Source: Brenneria bubanii | GTDB taxonomy: Bacteria; Pseudomonadota; Gammaproteobacteria; Enterobacterales; Enterobacteriaceae | DNA: 64,000 nucleotides | Direction: 5' to 3' | NCBI RefSeq assembly: GCF_022378355.1 | Contig: NZ_JAKMAJ010000003.1 | Location: 186,001-250,000 of the forward strand | Shown here: positions 45,017 to 54,829 of the stretch, piece after piece | Position numbering within the stretch: position 1 is the stretch's first letter | Layout of the letters: every line of letters starts with the position of its first letter | Translations under genes and position numbers: made by a program | Notes under the pieces: model-generated | Databases searched by the model: none | Told to the model about the DNA's origin: nothing | Seen by the model: the letters and a program-made list of their open reading frames with translations, nothing else

Positions 45017-46114
45017 ATGATGAGAACCTATGTCAGTTTCAAGAACATTCAGAAGACTTATGATGGCGATCGCTTGGTGGTAAAAAATCTCAATCTGGAT
45101 ATTAAAGAAGGCGAATTCCTGACCCTGCTCGGTCCTTCCGGCTCAGGGAAAACCACTAGTCTGATGATGCTTGCCGGGTTCGAAACCCCGACTCAAGGTG
45201 AGATTTTCCTGCATGATACGCCGTTGCATAATTTGCCGCCGCACCAACGCGGCATCGGCATGGTTTTTCAAAACTACGCGCTGTTTCCTCATATGACGGT
45301 GGCCGAAAACCTGGCCTTTCCCTTGTCTATCCGACGGTTGAATAAAGCGGATATCAAAGAAAAGGTCGATCGCGTTTTGGATCGCGTTAAGCTGACCAGC
45401 CTGGCCGACCGCTACCCGGCGCAAATGTCCGGCGGCCAGCAGCAGCGCGTCGCGCTGGCGCGCGCGCTGGTTTTTGAGCCCAAACTGGTGCTGATGGATG
45501 AACCACTGGGCGCATTGGATAAACAGTTGCGCGAACACATGCAGTTGGAGATCAAGGAACTGCATGAATCTCTCGAGCTTACCGTGGTTTATGTGACTCA
45601 CGACCAAAGCGAAGCGATGACGATGTCTAACCGGGTTGCCGTATTCAACGACGGCGTTATTCAGCAGATGGATAGCCCGAGCGATATTTATGAAAAACCG
45701 GAAAATGCCTTCGTGGCGCAATTTATCGGGGAAAACAATACGCTGATTGCGACTCAGGCCGGTGCGGAAGGAAACTTCTACCGCGCAACGCTGGATGATG
45801 GCACGCAGCTACGGGCGCTTAAGGTGCGTCCAAGTTCGCCGGGTAAAAAAATCACCCTTTGCATTCGACCGGAACGCATCCGCATTAATGCGCCAAACCC
45901 AGGCGCCGATGTCCAGCAGGTCAAAGCGCGCATCCAACAGTTTATTTATCTGGGCGACCACGTACGCATGATGACGGAAGTCGCCGGTCAGCCGCAGTTT
46001 ATGGTCAAACTGCCCGCCAGCGAAATTCAACCACAGTGGAAGGCCGGTTCCGAAGTGACATTGTCCTGGCATCCGGAACATTTACGCGCATTGGATGTGA
46101 TAAAAACGCATTAA
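45017..46114 (+). CDS. Polyamine-type ABC transporter ATPase (PotA/PotG-like)
   Basis: The 365-residue ATPase has Walker A LLGPSGSGKTT near residue 38, signature MSGGQQQRVALARAL near 136, Walker B LVLMDEPLGALD near 155, and a C-terminal TOBE domain (about 280-365) typical of PotA/PotG. The frame begins upstream at 44975, but that lies inside the sigma-54 promoter, so I place the start at the ATG pair 45017/45020. It should power the PotD/H/I-like transporter encoded 5-8 kb away on the opposite strand, because no other permease in the window lacks an ATPase. Confidence 0.9.
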   Translation: MMRTYVSFKNIQKTYDGDRLVVKNLNLDIKEGEFLTLLGPSGSGKTTSLMMLAGFETPTQGEIFLHDTPLHNLPPHQRGIGMVFQNYALFPHMTVAENLAFPLSIRRLNKADIKEKVDRVLDRVKLTSLADRYPAQMSGGQQQRVALARALVFEPKLVLMDEPLGALDKQLREHMQLEIKELHESLELTVVYVTHDQSEAMTMSNRVAVFNDGVIQQMDSPSDIYEKPENAFVAQFIGENNTLIATQAGAEGNFYRATLDDGTQLRALKVRPSSPGKKITLCIRPERIRINAPNPGADVQQVKARIQQFIYLGDHVRMMTEVAGQPQFMVKLPASEIQPQWKAGSEVTLSWHPEHLRALDVIKTH

Positions 46115-46128
46115 TAAAGACAAATAAA

Positions 46129-46157
46129 AAACCGCACGCCCTTTCGGGGTGCGGTTT
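46129..46157 (+). terminator. Terminator after the transporter ATPase gene
   Basis: ACCGCAC (46131-46137) pairs with GTGCGGT (46149-46155), with further CCC/GGG pairing inside and A/T flanks on both sides, so it can work in both directions. It separates this gene from the converging GlsB-like gene. Confidence 0.75.
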
Positions 46158-46176
46158 CACGCGGAGACGACTTGCT

Positions 46177-46425
46177 TTAGCTGCTGATTTTACGGTAAAT
46201 CCACAGCACGACAATGGCGCCAATCACCGCGACGATGAAACTGCCGAAGTTGAAACCGTCCACTCGTCCGAAGCCAAAGAACGTGCTGATATATCCCCCA
46301 ACCACGGCGCCCACGATCCCCAGAACCACCGTCAGGATAAAACCACCGCCGTCTTTGCCCGGCATTATCCACTTAGCTAAAATACCTGCGATCAACCCAA
46401 AAATAACCCAAGACAAAATTCCCAT
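46177..46425 (-). CDS. GlsB/YeaQ/YmgE family small membrane protein
   Basis: The 82-residue protein is a transglycosylase-associated-type membrane protein with three hydrophobic segments separated by glycine-rich turns (GILSWVIFGLIAGILAKWIMPG, ILTVVLGIVGAVVGGYI, GSFIVAVIGAIVVLWIYRK). Members are stress-induced, and their biochemical role is not known. GAGG lies five bases before the ATG. Confidence 0.9.
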   Translation of the reverse strand: MGILSWVIFGLIAGILAKWIMPGKDGGGFILTVVLGIVGAVVGGYISTFFGFGRVDGFNFGSFIVAVIGAIVVLWIYRKISS

Positions 46426-46799
46426 ACTAACCTCGCTTTTTTGTGAAGGGTCATCTTACCCGCCCTCCGTCGGGTCACCGCGGTGCAGCACGCCAAGCAC
46501 TTCCGGCGTTTTTATTATTTCATGAAGGTTTTTATCTGCAAATGAACTTATGCAGACAAAACGCGACTGTAATTATAGACAAGAATTATCATTCGGGGAG
46601 AAACCGGCAAAATTAGACTAACCGATTGATTATATTATCGACACTCCGTCATGGTTACCCTTTTGTAAACGTTTCCTAAACGAAGTGGTTATTTATGATT
46701 AATTATAGAAGTAATCCTAACGGACGGCATATTTCACTCGGCTAAACTGTTTATTACAGCACCTTCCCGCTGTTGCAACTGGATTGACTGAGGAACGAC
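46426..46799. other. Intergenic region between divergent genes
   Basis: About 370 bp with the promoters of the GlsB-like gene and the acyltransferase gene. It is AT-rich in the middle. I see no gene or strong structure. Confidence 0.5.
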
Positions 46800-48086
46800 A
46801 TGACGGAAGTGAGTAAGGTCAGAAAAGAACGATTTATCGGGCTGGAATGGTTGCGTTTCCTGCTTGGCTGCTATGTGATGATTTATCACACGGTGCATAC
46901 TTATCCACAACGAGCCAGCGTGCCGTTTCTGGAAGAGTTCACCAGTATGGGATTTTTTGCCACCAGCACGTTTTTCGTGCTGTCTGGTTTTTTATTGGCG
47001 CACGTTTACATCAAGGATGGCCGCCTGCGTGAACCTGCCCGACGCTTCTGGGCAAAACGTTTTTTTAATCTCTATCCGATTCATATTATCGCGTTACTGG
47101 CGTCAATTGCCGTTGTCTCCCTGATGCAATGGCTCGCCATACCGCCTGAAGGCCAGGTCGCCAGCGCCCGTTTTGTGATTTATGACACTAACGAGGCCAA
47201 TATCGATCCGCAAACCCTGCGTCACTATATGACGAACGCCCAACTGGCGTTTAACAGCGTGCTGCAATTGTTGATGCTACAGGCGTGGAATCCCTATTTC
47301 CTCACCTTCAATGCCCCATTGTGGTCTCTTTCCACCCTGTTCTTCTTCTATCTGATGTTTCCTCTGATGGCGCCCCGCCTGCTGCGAAGTCTTCATCCCT
47401 GGGTATGGATGGGGATTATCTGCTTGCTTTATTTGCTGCCGCCGATTTGGGTTATCTGGCAACAGCAGTACGGCATGCCGTATACCGGCCTGTTGCAGCG
47501 GGGACCTATTTTCCGTCTGCCTGAGTTTTTAGCCGGCATTTTGGGCTATGCGATCTTCCGCGATTATCGTCAAAAAGGCATCGCGCCGCTGAGCAAAAGG
47601 CAGTATTACGGCATAATTCTGTTCATCGTCGGCAACTTCATTATCGGCACCTGGCTGTATACCCATGGTGAAGCCTATTGGTACTTCCTGCTGCATAACG
47701 GTCTGCTGCTGCCCGCCCAGGTCGGTCTGGTGTGCCTGTGCGCGCTGGCTCGCGAACCCGATAGCGAATGGCTGAGACACTGGTCGCCGCGGCTGGGCGC
47801 CGCATCCTTATCGATCTTCGCGCTGCATGTGCCGCTATTTAATTTATTTCGCACGATTGAACAACTGGTGCGCGGCAATCCGCTGGCCTGCTTTAGCGAT
47901 TGGCCTCTGTGCGTGGCCGCCGCCGGACAGGTTCAACTGTCGCTGACGGGCTATGTTATTTTCCTGCTGTCGACGGTGGCGCTATGCGTACTGTTCCAGG
48001 AACAGATCGTTTTTCGCGTCCGGCAATTTCTGACCAACCATTATCTGAACCGCGGCCTCTCATCCCGCTCACCGCGCGCGACCTGA
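46800..48086 (+). CDS. Acyltransferase family 3 membrane protein
   Basis: The 428-residue integral membrane protein has about ten hydrophobic segments and the acyltransferase_3 opening GLEWLRFLLGCYVMIYHTVH, where the histidine in YHTVH is the expected catalytic residue. FFATSTFFVLSGFLLAHVY and RFWAKRFFNLYPIHI are also family motifs. Relatives (OafA, WecH, ExoZ) O-acetylate polysaccharides or sugars at the membrane. No polysaccharide genes are nearby, so the substrate is unknown. GAGGAA precedes the ATG. Confidence 0.88.
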   Translation: MTEVSKVRKERFIGLEWLRFLLGCYVMIYHTVHTYPQRASVPFLEEFTSMGFFATSTFFVLSGFLLAHVYIKDGRLREPARRFWAKRFFNLYPIHIIALLASIAVVSLMQWLAIPPEGQVASARFVIYDTNEANIDPQTLRHYMTNAQLAFNSVLQLLMLQAWNPYFLTFNAPLWSLSTLFFFYLMFPLMAPRLLRSLHPWVWMGIICLLYLLPPIWVIWQQQYGMPYTGLLQRGPIFRLPEFLAGILGYAIFRDYRQKGIAPLSKRQYYGIILFIVGNFIIGTWLYTHGEAYWYFLLHNGLLLPAQVGLVCLCALAREPDSEWLRHWSPRLGAASLSIFALHVPLFNLFRTIEQLVRGNPLACFSDWPLCVAAAGQVQLSLTGYVIFLLSTVALCVLFQEQIVFRVRQFLTNHYLNRGLSSRSPRAT

Positions 48087-48094
48087 GCCATTCG

Positions 48095-48137
48095 ACAGCT
48101 ATGACGCGAACGATGACCCGCGTCGCGTTATAGCTGT
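48095..48137. terminator. Long hairpin after the acyltransferase gene
   Basis: ACAGCTATGACGCGA (48095-48109) pairs with TCGCGTTATAGCTGT (48123-48137) in 14 of 15 positions. The loop is 13 nt. It probably ends the acyltransferase transcript. Confidence 0.6.
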
Positions 48138-48315
48138 TAATAATCAATATCATCTTTTATAACTATTTACATTCTAATCAATTGTTGTTTTGGGCTAGAG
48201 CATCCATTCATTTCCTGCTAATGTTTTCCCTCCGGGCTGAACCGGTTCATGAATCATCGGCTGCACGTCTTTAATGACGTCTTTCAATACATGTCACAAC
48301 TGTTTATCTGGCAAA

Positions 48316-49359
48316 ATGACACTATCCAAACACGCAATATCTTCCCTGAGTCTGGTTATCGCCCTTGCTTCCGCAGGCATTACCCAAAGCCGAGCCGACA
48401 CCATTTGGCTAACGAACGGCGATCAGCTCAGCGGTAAAATCACGCTGCTCGACGGCGGTAAATTATTCATCACTACCGATTATGCCGGTTCGATCTCCGT
48501 TTCATGGGATAAGGTAAAAACCTTTGAAACCGATCACGGACTGGTGATTCAGGGTGAACGTTATAAAGCTGGCGAACTGTATCCGGTGATTAAAGCTGGC
48601 GAGAATCGTGCGATTGTCGCTACGCCATCGATTTCCAGTGAATCAAGCGGGCCGAAAACGTTGCAACTTTCCGATATCACCGCCATTGTCGCACAGAAGC
48701 CACTGGTCACGGACTTATCCTGGAAAGGCAATATTGACGCCGGGATGTCGCACAAGAAAAGTTCGACGACGACAGATAACTACGACACCACCCTGAATAC
48801 TCAGGCGCGTCATGGGACCTGGCGTCATAATATTGATGCCAGCTACCATATGGCGAAAGAAAATGATGTAGAAAGCACCAAAAACGCCGGCGGCGAATAT
48901 GCGTTGGATAAATTCATCGACGAGAAATGGTTCTGGCAGGGGCGCTATCAATACAAGCGTGACTGGATTGAAAATATTAAAATCAATCGTTCATTCGCGT
49001 TGGGTCCTGGTTATCAGTTCTGGGATAACGACCTTGGCGCGTTCTCACTGACGACCCTGGTCGGTACTCAGGCCTATGTTTATCAGGATAACGATAAAGA
49101 TAACTTCTATTCGGGCGGTATCAAATGGGCTTACAACCGCTTCCTGTACAGTAAATCGATCGAAGCCTTCACCAGCGGTGAACTGGGCCGTTCCTTTGAC
49201 TCTACCGCCCCGCTTTATCTGCAAGCCGATGCCGGCCTGCGTTTCAAGCTGACCAACTGGTCTTCCATGAATATGAAAGTGTCGCGTACCCGAACCGAAA
49301 GCAAGCAGGGTAACGTTAACGATACGCTATATACGATGGGCGTCGGCGTCGGCTGGTAG
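48316..49359 (+). CDS. DUF481 (YdiY-like) outer-membrane protein
   Basis: The 347-residue protein has a signal peptide (cleavage near QSRADT), then a small N-terminal domain (TIWLTNGDQLSGKI to VKTFETDHGL). This is followed by a DUF481 beta-barrel-like domain from about residue 145, with alternating hydrophobic strands ending in the aromatic YTMGVGVGW, as outer-membrane barrels do. YdiY of E. coli lacks the N-terminal domain. The ATG at 48316 gives the best signal peptide; no strong ribosome-binding site is visible. Function unknown, possibly acid or salt response. Confidence 0.8.
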   Translation: MTLSKHAISSLSLVIALASAGITQSRADTIWLTNGDQLSGKITLLDGGKLFITTDYAGSISVSWDKVKTFETDHGLVIQGERYKAGELYPVIKAGENRAIVATPSISSESSGPKTLQLSDITAIVAQKPLVTDLSWKGNIDAGMSHKKSSTTTDNYDTTLNTQARHGTWRHNIDASYHMAKENDVESTKNAGGEYALDKFIDEKWFWQGRYQYKRDWIENIKINRSFALGPGYQFWDNDLGAFSLTTLVGTQAYVYQDNDKDNFYSGGIKWAYNRFLYSKSIEAFTSGELGRSFDSTAPLYLQADAGLRFKLTNWSSMNMKVSRTRTESKQGNVNDTLYTMGVGVGW

Positions 49360-49383
49360 TCACTTATCCGTGCCGTTTGAATC

Positions 49384-49429
49384 ACGGTCAGCGAACCTTA
49401 TGAATATGGCGTTTTCTGACCGTTTTTTT
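49384..49429 (+). terminator. Rho-independent terminator after the DUF481 gene
   Basis: ACGGTCAG (49384-49391) pairs perfectly with CTGACCGT (49416-49423), followed by a run of seven T (49423-49429). The loop is 24 nt. Confidence 0.8.
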
Positions 49430-49471
49430 ATGCCGACCGCCGCCGGCAAAGATTTAAATAACACCTGCGGT

Positions 49472-50152
49472 TTAGCTATTATTCCCGCTTTCTGTCGCCT
49501 GTTGCAGCGCACGAACCTGCTTAGCCAGCTCGCTCAATCCATCATCGTCCATACCATAGTTTTTTAACTCTCGTTCGAGCGCAAACAGGTATTGCGCATT
49601 GGTGCCCAGCGGACCGCTGGCCTGAGCGATAAGCGGAGCAACCTGTTTAATACAGGTATCCTGTTCAAGAAGCGGATGATCGAGATCTGAAACAAAAACC
49701 AAAGCAGTGACAGTGTCACCATCGGGTTGCTGAAGTTCAAACCAGCCGGGACGATAGCATCCAGTCAGCATTTCGCGTTTCCATAACAGCTCTAGGTCCT
49801 CACGCAGTGAGGATTCGGCCAGGCGAAACGCCAGCCCGGTGGTTTTTCCTCCCGGAATCAATGCCAGCATACGGCCAGGACGATTCAGCGTCCCTCGCCC
49901 AATGGTCAGGCGCAGACAAAAAGATCGATGCCAGTCATGCAGAGTCGCCAGGCAGGCTTCCTCCGCATCAAAAACCGGATTCCACATCAGCGAACCATAG
50001 CCGAATACCCAAACAGGTCCGTGGTCGGGTCGACAGGCCAATGTTTTTTCCAGGGATTCCGCCCGCTGTTGCGGCGTAAGCAACAACCGTTCCTCAATAC
50101 ATCCAAAAGACGTTCTACAATCTGCTTTTTGCAAAAAATCACGTGTTAACAC
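49472..50152 (-). CDS. chaC: Glutathione-specific gamma-glutamylcyclotransferase ChaC
   Basis: The 226-residue enzyme cleaves glutathione to 5-oxoproline and Cys-Gly. The substrate-binding signature VFGYGSLMWNPVF near residue 50 is present, as is the catalytic glutamate region LLWKREMLTGCY near 121. The N-terminus (LTRDFLQKADCRTSFG) aligns with E. coli ChaC. The start is a GTG. In E. coli chaC lies in the chaABC operon, whereas here it is on the opposite strand from chaA, about 800 bp away. Confidence 0.93.
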   Translation of the reverse strand: MLTRDFLQKADCRTSFGCIEERLLLTPQQRAESLEKTLACRPDHGPVWVFGYGSLMWNPVFDAEEACLATLHDWHRSFCLRLTIGRGTLNRPGRMLALIPGGKTTGLAFRLAESSLREDLELLWKREMLTGCYRPGWFELQQPDGDTVTALVFVSDLDHPLLEQDTCIKQVAPLIAQASGPLGTNAQYLFALERELKNYGMDDDGLSELAKQVRALQQATESGNNS

Positions 50153-50952
50153 GGCTTACCACTCCCGAACCATTCTACTTACTGCCCATCTGGCATGTTA
50201 TCGTTCCATCCTTAAAACCCAACACTGTCGCTTGGTTGTATTTACGGCAGTAACAGCAACGAGATTATTCATTTCCTGCTTTGCAATCAAGTTCGATCTA
50301 GCCCACAGAAAATGAAAAAGCGCGGCGTTGGGGGCATCATGATAATTGAACCCCGGCCCCCTGAACCCAACAGAGATCAAAGCGCATCTAACCAATCTTA
50401 AATAGCGTAGTAAACTGTGCAAGGCAGGGTCAACCGGCGAAAACTATCGCCTATGCTCACATTAGCGAATTAATCTACACTGGATAACGATGGATGTCGG
50501 ATTGAATACTCACGCCGGCGGCACCATACCGACGTTTCCAAACCAGATAATGAAAGCAGCTTTCCGCTCAGCGAGCGGATAATGCTGATTTTTATTATAA
50601 ATATACGGCTAATAGACATTAGAATAAGAGTTTTCTTTAAGATGAGCCAAAAATAAAGTAATCCTGCAACAAATGCTCGTATATCGCAGAAAATCATGAA
50701 TGCTAATAATGAAAAACATATTTAATATTATTGTGATAGAAAGAAAAGTGGCTAATTCCAGGTCATTCGCTTTAATTATCAATTTTTCGCGTAAAAATCG
50801 GTAAAAAAAACACGAAAAACCGTCAGATCTGTTAATCTATACGTTCTTTTTACGCTATAACTACTTTTCAGCAACCTGATGGCTAAAAAATAAACATTTT
50901 CTCATGTTTTTTGCTATAGGCATAATTCCGCTGGATAAGGAGAACCCCCGTA
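50153..50952. other. Large intergenic region between chaC and chaA
   Basis: No gene is supported in 800 bp. The left half has normal base composition and a short open frame on the minus strand without a ribosome-binding site. The right half (50550-50900) is AT-rich. A chaB gene, which separates chaA and chaC in E. coli, is absent. A strong ribosome-binding site for chaA (AAGGAGA) lies at the right end. Confidence 0.5.
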
Positions 50953-52050
50953 ATGAAGTCGCACTCAGAGGTTGTCAAAACCCGCCACCAGGAATATTCA
51001 CTTATTCTACCGATCATCGCACTGATCGTCTTGTTCCTATGGGGAGGCGCACAAGATTTCCTCGCCATTCTGGGTATCAATTTGCTGGCGCTGGCCGGTA
51101 TTCTGTTCAGTGCATTTAGCGTTGTCCGCCATGCCGATGTGCTTGCCCATCGTTTAGGTGAACCCTATGGATCGCTGATCCTTAGCCTTTCGGTGGTCAT
51201 TCTTGAGGTTAGCCTGATTTCAGCCTTGATGGCGACCGGCGATGCCGGCCCCGACCTGATGCGCGATACGCTCTACTCGATTATCGTGATTGTTACCGGC
51301 GGTCTGGTCGGCTTTGCGCTGCTGTTGGGCGGACGCAAATTCGCGACTCAGTACGTTAATCTGAGCGGCATCAAACAGTATTTAATGGCCATTTTCCCTC
51401 TGGCGGTGATTGTTCTGGTTTTCCCCAGCGCCCTGCCTGAAGGCAACTTCAGCGTTGCGCAATCATTGATTGTGGCGCTGATTTCCGCGGCGATGTACGG
51501 CGTATTTCTGTTGATTCAAACTCGTACCCACCAAAGTCTGTTTGTTTACGAACATGAAGATGAAGGCGATGACGATACGCATCATGGCAAGCCGTCGGCG
51601 CACAGCTCGTTATGGCATACGGTGTGGTTATTAGTCCACCTGATTGCCGTGATCAGCGTCACCAAGATGGATTCTCAGCCGCTGGAAGCCTTGCTGACGA
51701 AAATGAATGCGCCAGCCCAATTCACCGGTTTTCTGGTCGCTTTATTAATCCTGTCGCCTGAAGGCCTGGGTGCGATCCGCGCCGTGCTGAAAAACCAGGT
51801 GCAGCGCGCCATGAATCTGTTTTTCGGCTCGGTATTGGCAACGATTTCATTGACGGTGCCCGCCGTCACCATTATCGCCATGCTGACCGGCCGCACCCTG
51901 AATTTTGGGCTGGATATGCCGCATATCGTGGTGATGCTGGCGGTACTGGTGCTATGCCATATCACCTTTTCAACCGGCAGAACCAACGTTCTGAGCGGTA
52001 GCGCGCACCTGGCGCTATTCGCCGCCTACCTGATGACCATCATGCTTTGA
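50953..52050 (+). CDS. chaA: Sodium-potassium/proton antiporter ChaA
   Basis: The 365-residue inner-membrane antiporter belongs to the CaCA family and exchanges Na+, K+ or Ca2+ for protons, mainly at high pH. It has eleven or so hydrophobic segments. The two CaCA motifs are recognisable as PYGSLILSLSVVILEVSLISALM near residue 73 and LLILSPEGLGAIRAVLKNQVQRAMNLFFGS near 262. An acidic cytoplasmic loop rich in histidine (YEHEDEGDDDTHHGK) near 199 is as in E. coli ChaA. Confidence 0.95.
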   Translation: MKSHSEVVKTRHQEYSLILPIIALIVLFLWGGAQDFLAILGINLLALAGILFSAFSVVRHADVLAHRLGEPYGSLILSLSVVILEVSLISALMATGDAGPDLMRDTLYSIIVIVTGGLVGFALLLGGRKFATQYVNLSGIKQYLMAIFPLAVIVLVFPSALPEGNFSVAQSLIVALISAAMYGVFLLIQTRTHQSLFVYEHEDEGDDDTHHGKPSAHSSLWHTVWLLVHLIAVISVTKMDSQPLEALLTKMNAPAQFTGFLVALLILSPEGLGAIRAVLKNQVQRAMNLFFGSVLATISLTVPAVTIIAMLTGRTLNFGLDMPHIVVMLAVLVLCHITFSTGRTNVLSGSAHLALFAAYLMTIML

Positions 52051-52061
52051 TTCCTTTCCTT

Positions 52062-52092
52062 TTGCCGGCACAGCATGCTTGCCTGCCGGCAA
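52062..52092 (+). terminator. Hairpin after chaA
   Basis: TTGCCGGCA (52062-52070) pairs perfectly with TGCCGGCAA (52084-52092), 12 bp after the chaA stop codon. There is no T-run. Confidence 0.5.
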
Positions 52093-52222
52093 CCTTAACC
52101 ACCATCTATTGATGTATATCTGGATTTTCTAAGAACATCAGGCGTATCGTATATAGCGCATATCTACGACGGACCCAGCCGGCCCGCCATTTTGTTTTTC
52201 TTTTAGATTGGTTCTTCCTTAG

Positions 52223-53941
52223 ATGAAAACGCATGGAATTAACGGCATCAAACCGTTCAGCGCGCTTATTGATGCGTGCTGGCGCGAAAAATATACGCTA
52301 CAACGTTTTACCCAAGATATTATTGCCGGCATCACGGTTGGTATTATCGCCATCCCCTTGGCCATGGCGCTGGCGATAGCCAGCGGGGTTCCTCCTCAAT
52401 ACGGATTGTATACTGCGGCAATTGCCGGGATTATCATTGCCATCAGCGGCGGATCCCGGTTCAGCGTCTCCGGACCGACGGCCGCTTTTGTGGTGATCCT
52501 GTATCCCGTTTCTCAGCAATATGGCCTGTCAGGATTGCTGATCGCCAGCCTGCTCTCCGGGGTATTCCTGTTACTGATGGGCATATGCCGCTTTGGGCGG
52601 TTGATCGAATATATTCCTTTATCGGTCACCCTGGGCTTTACGTCCGGTATTGCCATCACCATCGGCACCATGCAGATCAAAGACTTCTTCGGCCTGCATA
52701 TGGATGTCGTCCCTGAGCATTATGTCGGCAAGGTGATTGCGCTGGCGCAGTCAATGCCCACGTTGCATATTGGCGATACGCTGATCGGCGTCGTCACGCT
52801 GGCGGTACTGATTGGCTGGCCGAAATTGGGTATCCGCTTGCCGGGACACCTGCCGGCGCTACTGGCGGGTGTCGCCGTAATGGGCATCCTGTCGCTATTC
52901 GATATTCACGTCGCCACTATCGGTTCTCGTTTCAGCTACCTGCTGGCTGACGGCACGCAGGGTCAGGGGATCCCCCCTATTCTGCCGCAGTTGGTTCTGC
53001 CGTGGAACGTCGCCGCACCGGGCGGTCAGGCGATGGATCTCAGTTGGCAAAGTATTTCCGCTCTGCTGCCGGTGGCCTTTTCGATGGCGGTACTGGGGGC
53101 GATTGAATCCTTACTGTGCGCCGTAGTGCTGGATGGCATGACGGGTAAGAAGCATAATTCCAATACCGAGCTGATCGGTCAGGGCTTTGGTAATATCATC
53201 GCCCCGTTTTTTGGCGGGATCACCGCTACCGCGGCTATCGCCCGTTCCGCAGCTAACGTTCGTGCGGGCGCGACCTCGCCGGTTTCAGCCATCATCCACT
53301 CGTTGCTGGTGATACTGGCGCTGCTGGTTCTGGCTCCCTGGCTCTCTTACCTGCCGCTGGCGGCGATGGCTTCATTGCTGCTGATGGTAGCCTGGAACAT
53401 GAGCGAAGCTCACAAGGTGGTCGATCTGCTGCGCCATGCGCCAAAAGACGACATCATCGTGATGGTGCTCTGTCTGTCGCTGACCGTGCTGTTTGATATG
53501 GTCGTCGCCATCACCATCGGCATTGTGCTGGCGTCGCTGTTGTTTATGCGCCGTATCGCCCAGATGACCAGACTGAGCGAACTGCCGGGCACCGAGCTGC
53601 CGCACCAACTGGTTCTGCGCGTCAACGGCCCGCTGTTCTTTGCCGCCGCCGAACGTATTTTCAACGAACTGCTGAATCGTAGCCAAGACTACCAGACGAT
53701 TATCCTGCAGTGGGATGCGGTTCCGGTACTGGATGCCGGCGGGTTAAACGCTCTGCTGCGTTTCAGCGAAGCGCTGCCGGAAGGAAAGCACCTGATTATT
53801 ACCGATATTCCGTTCCAGCCGCTGAAAACCCTGGCGCGGGCGAACGTGAACCCGATTGATGGGCGTCTTAGCTTTTACGGCTCTTTAGCTCAGGCATTGG
53901 AAGCCGTTCAGGAAACGACCTTGCTGAACGCGCCGGCATAG
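52223..53941 (+). CDS. dauA: C4-dicarboxylate transporter DauA (SulP family)
   Basis: The 572-residue protein is closely similar to E. coli DauA (YchM) along its length. The SulP membrane part (ten or more helices, residues 25-440) includes [31 protein letters not shown] and [19 protein letters not shown]. The C-terminal STAS domain (about 455-555) has [16 protein letters not shown] and [16 protein letters not shown]. DauA imports succinate and other dicarboxylates aerobically at acidic pH. chaA upstream and dauA are neighbours in E. coli too. Confidence 0.95.
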   Translation: MKTHGINGIKPFSALIDACWREKYTLQRFTQDIIAGITVGIIAIPLAMALAIASGVPPQYGLYTAAIAGIIIAISGGSRFSVSGPTAAFVVILYPVSQQYGLSGLLIASLLSGVFLLLMGICRFGRLIEYIPLSVTLGFTSGIAITIGTMQIKDFFGLHMDVVPEHYVGKVIALAQSMPTLHIGDTLIGVVTLAVLIGWPKLGIRLPGHLPALLAGVAVMGILSLFDIHVATIGSRFSYLLADGTQGQGIPPILPQLVLPWNVAAPGGQAMDLSWQSISALLPVAFSMAVLGAIESLLCAVVLDGMTGKKHNSNTELIGQGFGNIIAPFFGGITATAAIARSAANVRAGATSPVSAIIHSLLVILALLVLAPWLSYLPLAAMASLLLMVAWNMSEAHKVVDLLRHAPKDDIIVMVLCLSLTVLFDMVVAITIGIVLASLLFMRRIAQMTRLSELPGTELPHQLVLRVNGPLFFAAAERIFNELLNRSQDYQTIILQWDAVPVLDAGGLNALLRFSEALPEGKHLIITDIPFQPLKTLARANVNPIDGRLSFYGSLAQALEAVQETTLLNAPA

Positions 53942-53993
53942 TCCGCCACGCGCGTTAGCCTGACCGTATTCAGGTCAGCAAGGCCTGATACTC

Positions 53994-54029
53994 AAAAGGC
54001 ACGTCGGCTTTCGCGGACGCGCCTTTTTT
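53994..54029 (+). terminator. Rho-independent terminator after dauA
   Basis: AAAAGGC (53994-54000) and CGTC (54002-54005) pair with GACG (54016-54019) and GCCTTTT (54021 onward), followed by a T-run to 54029. Confidence 0.8.
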
Positions 54030-54090
54030 ATTAATCATAGCCCGGCAAGAGCCGCTTTCTGCGCCATTCGCCATCTCATGCGTTGCCGGT

Positions 54091-54522
54091 TTATTTTTCT
54101 CGGGCATCCGAGATGGTTACTATCTGCACAGACAGACACTCATCCTGCTGGCTAAGCGCCAACGCATCATGACTCTCCTCGTCGATGACGCCCAGTTGCT
54201 CATTCGTCAATGAGTAAGGCAAGCGAATATCAAATCGATTCAGGCCCTGCTGCCGAGCCAGCTCAATCAGCCTGACAATATTTATTTCATCGCTAACCTG
54301 GGTGGAAAGAACCTGCATCGCGAGCATTTTCAGACCATCTTTGAAGGATATTTTTTGCCGCGACAGCGGAATTTTTGTCACCATGCCGAAAAACGGCCAT
54401 ACGCCGTATATTGCGTCAATAAAACGCCAATGTTTATTGCACAACGCCGCCAGGTAATCTGTATAGTCGAGGCATATTTTTTCGTTGAAATATGCCGGCT
54501 CGGGGTGATACTTCGCCATCCC
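54091..54522 (-). CDS. Hypothetical protein, unknown
   Basis: I do not recognise this 143-residue protein. It starts MAKYHPEPAYFNEKICLDY and has an aromatic segment (HWRFIDAIYGVWPFFGMV) that could be membrane-associated, then a soluble C-terminal half with acidic residues. I chose the ATG at 54522 because GAGGAGAAAGGGG lies directly upstream; the longer frame to 54786 has no such support. It is divergent from rstA, with about 300 bp between the two starts. Confidence 0.6.
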   Translation of the reverse strand, partial: GMAKYHPEPAYFNEKICLDYTDYLAALCNKHWRFIDAIYGVWPFFGMVTKIPLSRQKISFKDGLKMLAMQVLSTQVSDEINIVRLIELARQQGLNRFDIRLPYSLTNEQLGVIDEESHDALALSQQDECLSVQIVTISDAREK

Positions 54523-54829
54523 CTTTCTCCTCTTTTCCGGTGACTTCGCCGTACAGCGTTGCAATAAAATCTGATTAGGCGAAACCGTAATACGAATATA
54601 GTGGCACGATTTCCTGTGGTTTTGCCAGTCAGGCTGAAGGATTGCTTGTGGCAACTTTTCCTTCCGCTCCCCGCTTTGATTTTCAGTGGTAAATACCGCG
54701 CTGGACAGCCTTTCCCCGCCACAGCATGGCCAGAGATCGGCAGTTAACACCCGTTTACGCTTCATGGCTGGAGCTTGTGTGGTCATCGGTCTATGCTAGC
54801 CAAAGAGATTTTCAGACAACACGAGCGCT

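Noticed and set aside
50198-50422. 74-codon frame between chaC and chaA
   Set aside because: No ribosome-binding site and no recognised family; possibly a conserved non-coding element instead.
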